Source: Dichomitus squalens LYAD-421 SS1
Taxonomy: Eukaryota > Basidiomycota > Agaricomycetes > Polyporales > Polyporaceae
DNA length: 29,382 nucleotides
Reading direction: 5' to 3'
NCBI RefSeq assembly: GCF_000275845.1
Contig: NW_006766972.1
Coordinates: 59,860-89,241, forward strand
The notes beneath the pieces are model-generated. The model was not told the DNA's origin, made no database searches, and worked only from the letters and a program-made list of their open reading frames with translations. The position numbers were made by a program, and so were the translations under genes. Positions within the stretch are counted from its first letter, which is position 1. The number at the start of each line of letters is the position of its first letter. Of this stretch, positions 1 through 8,369 are shown one piece after another.

Positions 1-92
1 CAATCGAAGAGAGATACAACGCTATGGTCACTCACCTAGTCCCAATGACCAAGAGGTCGAGATGGGGGACTAGGGAGCGCCTAGGGGGGTCC

Positions 93-100
93 TTATATAC
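93..100 (+). promoter_or_regulatory. TATA-like element upstream of the deaminase gene
   Basis: The bases TTATATAC lie in a GC-rich context about 210 nt before the first in-frame ATG of the deaminase-like reading frame. It could be the core promoter of that gene if the gene has a short leader exon, but the 5' end of the gene is unresolved, so this is only a positional suggestion. Confidence 0.25.
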
Positions 101-312
101 TAGAGGGGCTGCTTAGCAACCAAGGACAAGGCGCGAGAGCGAGGCAGTGAAGATGACAAAGGGGGAACAAAGGGCGAGAAAGAAAAGGCAAGGGCATGGC
201 GATCACGGGAACGTAGCATGCGGCTGTGGGAACGTATCTACAGTGTCCAAACTGGGATGAGCTAGGAAAGGAAACGGTCCGGAAATGGAAGGTGGGCGTC
301 AAAGGAAAGGGA

Positions 313-1130
313 ATGGGCGGCAAAAAGGGGCGTCTGTCCAACGTCCGTGACATGGAGGACGATTTACAGCACGTCATTCGCTACCTGAAGACACTGGTGA
401 TCCCTCTTGCCGCTGCTCAATTCTTGGTCCACTACTGCCACAAGCTGTCGCCGTTGTCGCCTGGTCTAGAGGCTTTCATGGTCTATGCTACGTCCTCCAC
501 CCCCACCATTACCCAGGGGCATATCCAGGACTTCAAGAATAGGTTTCTTCAGCGTTTTCTGTTCTCAGAGGAGGACAAGGAGGAGATTGATCAAGCTTTG
601 TCATCTCTGAGGTTCCGTTATAACGGCTCTCTGCATGCAGAATCTATTATCATGGCGCTGGCATGCTCTGTCCGCGAGAGCGCTAAAGCTGAAGACGCTG
701 CGCTTCAGCAACAGTTGTCGGACATTAGACCTGTATTTGAGGCGAGTACAAACTTTGCTGATGCATTGGTCCTGCTGCTCAAGGTCAACAGGTCTCTTTG
801 ATCCCCATTGGGGTCAGCAAGAAGTGTTGCTTCTGCTGTGATCTTCTAGCGTCCCTTCTAACGAGCTCAGGAGAGCATGAAAGAAACCTCACTTTTCTTC
901 TTCAGGGCACACATTCTGCCATCTTTCCCTGGATCCCTCCCGATGGTGTTCCATTCAAGGTATTGAAGGAGATCAGAATTCAGCTTCTGAGAATTTTTTA
1001 TGACCCCATCACTGTGTATGTGAATTCGGCGCCATCTCTCCAAACATCACCAGCAAAGCCTGTTCGCGAGCTTCCCCCCATTTGGTCCACTGATGACATG
1101 GGAATGCTTCAATACAATGTGGCTCAATGA
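313..1130 (+). CDS. OTT_1508-like nucleic acid/nucleotide deaminase, N-terminus unresolved
   Basis: Two exons are supported: 313-732 and 792-1130, joined in phase 0 by a 59-nt intron (donor GTATTTG, CTGAT branch site, acceptor CAACAG). The product from the first in-frame ATG is 252 aa. It carries the zinc-deaminase signature: HAE at residues 108-110 (zinc ligand plus proton-shuttling Glu) and IGVSKKCCFCC at 146-156, giving the CxxC pair of zinc ligands. The sequence around the Cys motif and the following IFPWIPPDG are typical of the OTT_1508-like deaminases that are multiplied in mushroom genomes. The substrate is unknown; roles in nucleic-acid editing or defence have been proposed for the superfamily. 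The frame is open upstream to a stop at 214 without an ATG, so the true start may be at 313 or in an earlier exon. Family members are usually longer at the N-terminus, so truncation or decay is possible. Confidence 0.7.
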
Positions 1131-1944
1131 TAGCAGTCTTCTGAATCAACTACGTCAATAAGAAGCACTGTCTTGCATCTCGGGCAGTAACGCTGGCGCC
1201 TTGCGTTTCGCGTGGTTCTCAGCAGAGAAGACGGTCGCACTCACGACCGGCGAACCGCAACAGGGAGGGAGTCGGCGCAGCGCGCATCCATCTCAGCAGA
1301 CTCGGGTTGGAACATGATGATGAAGCAGCAGCGACGGCTCGCTTGAACCGGCGCTGGCCGCCCTCCGCCACTGCGTTGACCGAGCTCTTGCGATGGCACA
1401 CTACCAACTGTCGCCCACAACCCCGACTTGCCTGAACGGTGGATTGATGCGGCCCATCAACACCTTGCGTTCGAGTGGCATGAATCCGAACGCGCGACGC
1501 GTTCCGCGCCCCGACTAGGGTTGACCGAAACAAGGCTACACTGGCATTGCTCGGACGACACGCGCGCATGCCGTCGGTATACACTAGGGCTCTCGCGGCC
1601 CGCCAGACAGGTACAACAACATATCCCAGACAAGACACGACGAAGGCCGGTAACGCTAGAAGAAACAGGGACGTTCGATCCCCACGATGATAATGATACG
1701 CCCAAGAAAATACCGAGAAGACGGAGACGCGACACCGCGCGCCCTTCGCCGCGGAGCCGGGCCGCCCGCAGGCACGACTCGAAGACCGGGATGAGAGAAT
1801 ACGCCCGGGCGGATGACTTGCTGTCCAGATGCCCCGTGCCCGTGCCCGTGCCCAACGCCATGTCCACCCACTGGGCCGCCCACAATTCCCGTCCCGGGCC
1901 CCACGGAGCGCGCCTCGCCTCCCAGTCCCCCGACCCAAGGCGAC
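1131..1944. other. Intergenic, GC-rich, no gene supported
   Basis: This stretch lies between the convergent 3' ends of the deaminase gene and the Ser/Thr-rich cell-surface gene. Long reading frames are open on both strands simply because the DNA is GC-rich. None shows a domain, signal peptide or believable splice structure. It presumably holds the two 3' untranslated regions. Confidence 0.5.
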
Positions 1945-3003
1945 TCAGAAGCCGACGACGACCGCAGCGCCGACGACGACCGCGGCGACGACCGCGAGCC
2001 GCCCCACGAGCACGCCGCGCGCGGCGGCGGCGGCGTTCAGCGGGTTGACGACGCCGACGCTGGTCGCGTTGTCGCTGGGGGCCGGGGGGGCGAGGGTGAA
2101 GGTCGTGAAGCCGCTCGCGGTGCTCGCGCCGAAGCCGAGGGGCGCGGCGGGGACGGTGAGCGTGCCGGACTGGGACGCGCCGGGGGGGACGTCGGCGTGG
2201 GAGGCGGGCACTGCGGTCTGTGGGCGGGAGTTGGGTGAGTGTCAGCCGCCGGATTCCCGGATCAGGCGGGGCAGGAGGGATCAGGATGGATGGATGGATG
2301 GGTGGTGGGAGTTAAGGCGACGAGGACTCGATGGGGCGCGGGTATAGGTGGGGATGGGGGAAAAAGGAAGAGGGCGTACCGTGCTCGTGATGGTGGGGGT
2401 CTCGGACGTCGTTGTGATAGACAGAGGGGTGGAAGAGACCTTCTGCAAGGTGTCAGATCCGGTCTTGGTCCCGGAGCTGGTGTTGGACCCGGTGGTGTCC
2501 GAGTGCGCGCTGTCGGTGCTGCTGGTGTTGTGGTCGGTGTCGGTGTCGGTGAGGGAACGAGAGATCGCAGTGGAAGTCAGGGAGGTGGGCTGGGACGTCG
2601 TTGGGGTGGTGATGGTGTTGGCAGGGTCGGAGGACGTCGTCTGCGCTGTAGACGAGCTCGAGGAAGTCGGCTGGGGGGACCATTCAACATGGTATGGCAG
2701 AGCAGGGAAGAGGGACGTACCGCGTCTTGAGTGACGTCGGGTAATAGAGCGGCATTTTGAGCTGCATGGACGGCGTTCTGGGAAGGAGCAGGTAAGGTTA
2801 GCGTCGGACGGCTGTGTCGGATATGGAAAAGGGCATACGACGATGCGGTCCGAGTTTACGAGGTCGGTCGCGCCCGCGGAGATGGCAGGGACTAGATTAG
2901 GGGAAAGGGGAGGGGTTAGGGCCTCTGGAGGTTATGGTGAGTGAAGGAACGCACGATGAACGACAAGGAGTAGGGCGGCGAGGATGGGGTTCAAGTAGCG
3001 CAT
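1945..3003 (-). CDS. Ser/Thr-rich cell-surface protein with signal peptide and GPI-anchor-type tail
   Basis: Five exons on the minus strand: 3003-2955, 2891-2839, 2777-2721, 2670-2380 and 2217-1945, giving 240 aa. All introns start GT and end AG (63, 61, 50 and 162 nt); intron 2 has a CTAAC branch site. The protein opens with a signal peptide (MRYLNPILAALLLVVHLPAI) that is created only by splicing exons 1 and 2, which supports the model. Residues about 54-150 are almost entirely Ser, Thr, Asp, Asn and Pro, as in heavily O-mannosylated fungal wall proteins. The C-terminus has small residues (PLNAAAAARG) followed by a Val/Ala-rich hydrophobic tail to the last residue, as expected for GPI attachment with an omega site near N-A-A. 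No enzymatic domain is seen. The likely location is plasma membrane or cell wall; the function is unknown. Confidence 0.75.
2284..2301. repeat. GGAT tetranucleotide microsatellite inside an intron
   Basis: Four perfect tandem GGAT units plus two bases lie inside intron 4 of the minus-strand cell-surface gene. That intron is 162 nt, about three times the length of its neighbours. Confidence 0.8.
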
Positions 3004-3111
3004 GTTGGTGCAAGCGGAAGGATGGAAGAAGGAGCGTGGATGCCGGGGCGGCGTGGATGGAAGGGGAGACTGAGTGGCCACCAAGGGGAGAAGATGCTGG
3101 GGAGGCAGGGA

Positions 3112-3157
3112 GGGGAAGCGGGGAATATAACCCCGGGGAAGCGGGGAAAATAACCCG
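3112..3157. repeat. 23-bp tandem duplication carrying a TATA-like core
   Basis: Two adjacent 23-bp units, 3112-3134 and 3135-3157, share GGGGAAGCGGGGAA followed by TATAACCCC or AATAACCCG. They lie 109-154 nt upstream of the minus-strand start codon at 3003. Read on the minus strand the units contain TTATATT and TTATTTT, so the first may supply the TATA element and the second a diverged copy. The promoter role is inferred from position only. Confidence 0.6.
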
Positions 3158-3170
3158 CGACGAACACGTC

Positions 3171-3289
3171 TGGCCGCCAGTGTCCGCAAGTGGCCGCCAG
3201 TGTCCGCAAGTGGCCGCCAGTGTCCGCAAGTGGCCGCCAGTGTCCGCAAGTGGCCGCCAGTGTCCGCAAGTGGCCGCCAGTGGCCGCAC
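3171..3289. repeat. Minisatellite of alternating decamers (20-bp unit)
   Basis: Five perfect copies of a 20-bp unit run from 3171 to 3270, followed by another TGGCCGCCAG and a degenerate TGGCCGCAC. Each unit is two related decamers, TGGCCGCCAG and TGTCCGCAAG, so the true period is 10 bp with about twelve copies. There are no spacers and no dyads of CRISPR type. It lies about 170 nt upstream of the start codon of the minus-strand cell-surface gene. Confidence 0.95.
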
Positions 3290-5437
3290 GGTGACAGCGA
3301 ACGGATGCGAACAGTGCCTCAGCTCGCTTCTCTTCGATCCACCCCCTGCGCGGTTGCGTGCCTAGCGCAGAAGGACGCGCTGCTCACTGCCCTCCTCTCT
3401 TCTCGCCACCGCACTGTGCGTTCCCCTCACAAGCATACACTCTGCAAGCGCTATGCCCATCCATGTCATCCATGCAGCCCGCTCACATCGAATGATAATG
3501 TACTCACCTACATCAAACGGTCCCTTCGTTATACGGCGACCTTTCTACTGCAACAGTCCACAAGACGACAATGCAGAGCAATCGTCGTACATCTTCGTCT
3601 CAACATAAAGCACAGAGACAGATCGAGCCGAAGCAACAACCTCAAGGCGAACAGGCTTTCTGGTCCGTAACAGGCCGGAAGAAGGGAGTCGGACCGAGAT
3701 TGAGCGTCGGGTCGTGACCCGGGCCGATCTCCCAGGCCCAGCGCCTACTACCAATGCCCGTCCTTCGCTCTCGAATAAGACTCCCTGCAAACCTCGCTTT
3801 AATTCAATTTGCGCTCAAATCGCATACCTTACCAGGCGTTAGGACGTGATGGGGGTCACAGGGCGCCTCTGAACGCAGCGTAGTACTTAGAACCTTCCAG
3901 GTGAGCCCTTCGTCGCTGTCATCCTTCCAATGTCCCGCCAGACTTCCCACCCCAGGGACTCTACGCCGACGACGAGAATGATCCATCGCTGTCACTGAAT
4001 ACGTCCCCGAACGCGCTGGCGATCGGCGTCTCCAATGGTATCGGCGTTCGATCCTTGCAGCGGGGTCTAATGTCGTCCCGCGATAGCAGGGGGCGAAACT
4101 CGCCGGGAACGAGGTCCGATCGCGAGAAGGCGTGCCGCGGAAGCACAATCCGCCCGCACGCGGGGAGCCACGGGGATTTTACGGTGGTAGGTGACTTTCT
4201 ACAGTACCGCCCAAGGCGCGAACCGCGACCTGTGGAAAAGATCCAGCGCGCGACTGGACCTCGGGCTGAAATTCATATGGTTCGCCAGTCGGAGTGAGCT
4301 TGACTGGGTTGAGCGTGCATATCCTCGGGGTCCGAGACCGCGGCTCTTTGTCGGAACGACTCTGATCAGGCTATCGAATCCGAGGGTTATAGGGGATAAT
4401 CCAGGGTTTAGTAGAGAGGTTGGAGCACCGACACTGGAACCCGAATGTTTCGGCTCGGTTTGTCGCTCGGCCCAACTGTGGGTTACGTCCGTCGGCGAAA
4501 CTCTCACAGGGTAGACTCATTTCTACCTGACTGTCGTCCTTCCAACGCTCCGCGCCGCTCATGTTGCAGGCTAAGCAGATGGTACGCACCGCCGGCTACG
4601 ACCAGCGGCAGTTCCCGCAGAGCCAATCGCCACTAGCGCTAAAAACCCAGGCTTCCGAATCGTTCTGCATATCGGCGAGCTCAAGCTCGTTCGATTGTCG
4701 GACTTCGCGCTTGCTGTCTCTTCGTATTCCGCATGCAATCCATGCAAAGAACGCGTAGCTGTCGAGTTACACGCTCACAGCTAGCTTTCACCGGTAGATG
4801 CTCCAGCGTATTGCAATTCAGACTTGACGACGTCCGCGGCGGATCAGGGCCACTTCAAGAGGCGGATCGACAGCACAGCCTGCGAAGTGCCTGAAGTCTT
4901 GGTTTCCAGTCTTACTGGGTCACCGATCGCCCCAGTGGAAAAGTGTTGGCGGCAAGGGTCACTGGCTATACTGCAGTGAAGCTTCTCATCGGAACTTTCC
5001 ACTTCACCATATCGCTCCTCTTATGCGCTCTAGACCGCAGCGGCATCAACGACAGCAAAAAACAGGCGGCACAAGCGATCGATGATGATGCGCTTGGGTC
5101 CCACATCCAGGACAGGCCGCGGTCCGTGGACCTCCCATGCGCGCATGCCGGCAGGTGAGCTCTCCGCACCGAGTCCGCGAGCGAAGGCAAGTTGGAGATA
5201 TCACAAGTACTTGAGGCCCTATGCGCTCGACTGCGCTCGATCCCGAACCAGACTGGTGGAGCCGCCTCGGTCGTGACGCACTCGCAGTGTATCTGCATAG
5301 GAGGCAGGCAACGAGCCGATGGTACCCCTAGCCGCAGAGTAGCCACTTGTTCCCGCTGCATCTACGACCGTTGGTACCGCCACTTTACTGGGGTGTTCAT
5401 ATGTGATGTTGCGGTACGGGAAGGGAGGCCCGACAGG
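3290..5437. other. About 2.1 kb without a supported gene
   Basis: Reading frames here are short (mostly under 130 codons), overlap on both strands and show no family motif, signal peptide or spliced continuation that I could find. Its left edge is presumably upstream regulatory sequence of the minus-strand cell-surface gene and its right edge that of the secreted protein at 5541. No transposon ends or tRNA were recognised. Confidence 0.5.
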
Positions 5438-5445
5438 TATATAAA
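5438..5445 (+). promoter_or_regulatory. TATA box of the secreted Ser/Thr-rich protein gene
   Basis: A perfect TATATAAA lies 103 nt upstream of the ATG at 5541, followed by a pyrimidine-rich stretch near 5455-5500 where transcription could begin. The match and spacing fit a strong, regulated fungal promoter, which suits an abundant secreted protein. Confidence 0.65.
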
Positions 5446-5540
5446 CCTCACCAATCCCTTCTTCAGAGTTACCTCATCCAGCTCGTTCAACCCAGCAGCA
5501 ATTACACCCGCGACACATACTCCTGTACACCACTCCCACA

Positions 5541-6276
5541 ATGATGCACAACATAAACAAATTGCTCAGCGCAATCGTCGTGTTGGCTTGCATTGCTGCT
5601 CGCACATCCGTTGGTACGTCGACTTCAACACGTTTTTTGTCTCCGCCCGCTAACATGTCTTTCAAAAGCAGTCGCTGTGCCAGTTGACATCAATCTGACA
5701 CCTGAAGTGCACCAATTGCTACCGCAGGTCACTCCCCTGCCTATTGTGGAGAAGCGACAAGGAACGGAGGTCACTGTGACAGTCACCGTTACTGTTACTG
5801 ACGGTGCTTCCACCACTACGTCGGGTTCGACGACAACTACGTCGGGCTCGACGACGACTACGACGGGCTCGACGACGACTTCGTCGGGTACCAGCGGCAC
5901 GTCGACTTCGACAGGCTCCGTTTCCACGTCAACCACCACTCTTGGCGGGAGCAGCTCGTCCACTTCGAGTATCTCGAGCGCGACGTCGACGACGACTATC
6001 ACCGCCTCGAGCTCGTCGTCCTCATCGCACTCGAGGACTACGTCCTCCACCACGTCCTCCACCACCAGGAGGAGCAGGACGCACACCTCCACTACTTCAC
6101 CGTCCACCTCGTCAACGCATGTGCGGACGGTTACTGTGTATCCGACCACGCAAAGTGGTACTACTACGACCACAGTCGTGGAACCTACGGAAACTGGTCC
6201 CAATGGCTACATTCCGTTCAACACTTTCCCGACGGGTGGCAACTACCCTGCCTTCACGCCGTACCAGGGCGAGTGA
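5541..6276 (+). CDS. Secreted Ser/Thr-rich protein with Kex2-like processing site
   Basis: Two exons, 5541-5613 and 5672-6276, separated by a 58-nt phase-1 intron (donor GTACGT, branch CGCTAAC, acceptor AAGCAG), give 225 aa. The N-terminus is a signal peptide (MMHNINKLLSAIVVLACIAA) that lies entirely in exon 1; a second ATG follows immediately. A short acidic and hydrophobic pro-region ends at VEKR followed by QG, a typical Kex2 endoprotease site. The mature part begins with a Val-Thr alternation (VTVTVTVTVT), then a long Ser/Thr tract with three tandem seven-residue repeats, then a tail rich in Pro, Gly, Asn and aromatic residues that ends YQGE. There is no hydrophobic C-terminal segment, so it is probably released or wall-bound rather than GPI-anchored. 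No catalytic domain is visible. Function unknown; a wall glycoprotein or adhesin-like role is an inference. Confidence 0.8.
5818..5880 (+). repeat. 21-bp tandem repeat coding for a seven-residue Ser/Thr unit
   Basis: Three adjacent 21-bp units (5818-5838, 5839-5859, 5860-5880) encode T-S-G-S-T-T-T, the third with Thr in place of the first Ser. The units differ at only a few bases, which suggests recent expansion inside the Ser/Thr domain. Confidence 0.85.
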
Positions 6277-6492
6277 AATTGCGGACCATGATGTACACGC
6301 GACCTTGAACCATAAGTTTTGATGCCTATGTAACACGAATGCCTGTATAGTCTCGTAAACCAATATATTGAACGTCCAAGCGATCTCCAATACAACGGAC
6401 ACGTTCGAACCAGCGTTATCATAAGCCTACTCAGCACCGTAAATAATTACAGAAGCCAGTGCGCATCCTGGTAACGTTATTGAGGACATTCG

Positions 6493-8130
6493 CTACTTGT
6501 CCTTGTCCCTTGGGATAGTTGTCAATTGATCAATGGTGGCGAACCACATAGTGGACGACGCGGCGGTTCTGTCCTCCGCCAAATTCGTAATCGCAGTTGC
6601 GTGTGGCCCGTATTGTTCGGAAAAACGGATTGCCTCTCGCATACTCAGGAAAAGCCGTGATCCGAGGATAGAGGGCAGCACTCCAGCCCAACTAGAGGTA
6701 ATGGTCAGTCAACTCTTCATGGCTATTGCATGACAAGCGAGCACGCACGGTACCACGATGTTGATATACCTGTTGTAGTGCGACCAAATGACGGTGTTGA
6801 TGATTAGCTCGATGAAGATGCTGAAGCAGCGTCGCGTTAGATGGAGATATGGATGTTGCATTCAGCCACCCACGCGACAAAGTATATCAAGCTGAAACGG
6901 ACGTGAGCGCTGACCTGGCTCAGGGAGCACGCGACCGTACCTGTCTCTAGCCAACACCTTGAAGAGCCGTCCTTGGTGTAAACGCACGCTTGTGCCACTA
7001 CGGTCCACGGCCCGGCGGAACCAACTCGTCCAATCCTGGTCCCAGGCCTGCCACAAGACCATGAGGCACAGGATCGGCTCGTATACCAAGGCGGGAAGCC
7101 AGAAGAGCGCAGATATCGAGAATATGCCGGAGTAGTAGCATCCAGTTGGGGTCGAAACGACGGGCAGATCTGAAAGGACGAGCGTCAGGGGCTGCGCGCG
7201 GGCCTGGGGCGAGCACCATCGACACTTGCCGGAGATATTGGCCATGGTGATTCCGATGAGTATCGCCATGACTGTGACTTCGGCGAGCCAGCAGCAGACG
7301 AGGAACAACCGCACCCTTCTACTCTTGTCATATAGCGCGTACACCTATGCTCTCTAGCATGAGCGCCGGCAGGCTCGGATCGACATTCGAGCGACTTACT
7401 CGTAGCTGGAGGATGACTGCTCTGCAATGTGACTGAGCTGCCCAAGACGACAGAAACGGGCAGCGACGTACTTTGAACGGCGAGCGTTGACACGAGGATG
7501 ACGAAGTCGTCGACCGACAGATAGATGATACATCTGAAGGGATGTCAGCACAGCATATAGACGCAGGGTAAGCGACGGACGTACACCTGTCATGTGTCTA
7601 CTAGTAGGTAGCTAGTAGGGGCAAAAAAGTAAATATTTGATTGCACCTTGGTCGAAACGACACCGCTTCGTGTGAACGGAACTACAAGGACGGACTGTGA
7701 GCAGGGGCACTCAAAATTTACTGAGCTGCACGCACTCATGTCTAACACGAGCCATACGAGAGGGAAGAACCGGTTCTGACGCGAGTATCAGTCAAGATGC
7801 CCGATATGGACGCACCGCCAACTTACGAAGATGTATAGCCAGATCACTCGCGAACGTTTGCTCTGTGTCCATACAAGCTCTGCCTATCTCGAGCGTGAGT
7901 TTGGCCTCAGCACTGCGCAGGTGTTCGAGGGCGTACTTCGAGATCCAGCGTGACCACTGTGATGCCATTAGCCGACGCTTACGATGAGAAGCTCCCAGAC
8001 TCACGGTGATCATAAACGAGGAGCGCCAATGCTCCCGCGCGGGATTCTTTCCCAATATCCACTGCGACCCCATGTCAGTATACGGGAATGACCTCGCACA
8101 GATCGCAATAGAGTGAGGACTAACGGGCAT
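6493..8130 (-). CDS. DUF6533 multi-pass membrane protein, copy A
   Basis: Fourteen exons on the minus strand: 8130-8100, 8061-8005, 7956-7937, 7883-7827, 7775-7736, 7681-7647, 7586-7585, 7533-7472, 7416-7400, 7344-7230, 7169-6941, 6891-6874, 6820-6749 and 6691-6493, giving 317 aa. The DUF6533 signature is near the N-terminus: LALLVYDH, then LDLEAELVW, then a basic linker and LYIFNRFFP. Further hydrophobic segments contain CIIYLSVDDFVILVSTLAVQ, LRVYALYDKS, ISALFWLPALVYEPILCL, and a C-terminal ILGSRLFLSMREA, in the order normal for this seven-helix family. Nearly every exon has the same length and phase in the plus-strand paralogue at 21365-23023, which is the main support for such short exons. 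Intron 7229-7170 has a GC donor. The function of the family is unknown; it is a large mushroom-specific set of putative receptors or membrane proteins. Confidence 0.8.
7585..7586 (-). other. Apparent 2-nt microexon (GT) in DUF6533 copy A
   Basis: The bases GT lie between an acceptor (GACAG, end of intron 7646-7587) and a donor (GTACGT, start of intron 7584-7534). Without two extra bases the upstream exon (ending ACC AAG) cannot join the downstream exon in frame. The paralogue has the same arrangement at 21957-21958. The alternative is one 111-nt intron with a GC donor two bases after AAG. Confidence 0.5.
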
Positions 8131-8369
8131 CCAGATATGAGTCAGGTAGGTGAGTGGACGACATTGAACACAGCCAGGATGCCCGTGAAAACGAGGGTTA
8201 GCATATGATATACCTCCCGGGGGCGTTACTGGCTCGCAGGCTCTCCTCCGCAGGAGAAGAGAAGATCGTTCTGGCGTGCTGAGAGCGAGTGATCAAACCC
8301 TACCGGCTCATGATGCTGGCGAGACCTTAGAGGGCATTCCTGGGACACGATAGCCACGGAGCCGACACG

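Noticed and set aside
1219..1938. A 239-codon minus-strand frame overlapped by a 206-codon plus-strand frame
   Set aside because: Both are Arg/Ala/Pro-rich products of GC-rich DNA with no motif. The region lies just beyond the stop codon of the cell-surface gene and is better read as 3' untranslated and intergenic sequence.
3171..3289. CRISPR-like array
   Set aside because: The units are directly adjacent, with no unique spacers and no cas genes, and the genome is eukaryotic. It is a minisatellite.
3911..4560. Similar strings near 3914-3937 and 4532-4555 (CTGTCRTCCTTCCAAYG) as a diverged repeat
   Set aside because: The similarity is about 24 bases with several mismatches and does not extend into the flanks. 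It is not enough to call a repeat or a mobile element.
6862..7344. Reading 6862-7344 as one continuous 160-codon exon of copy A
   Set aside because: The frame is open, but comparison with copy B places an intron at the equivalent of 7229-7170 (copy B has a stop if it is not removed) and a donor after GAC-AG at 6941, after which the open frame is unlike the family.
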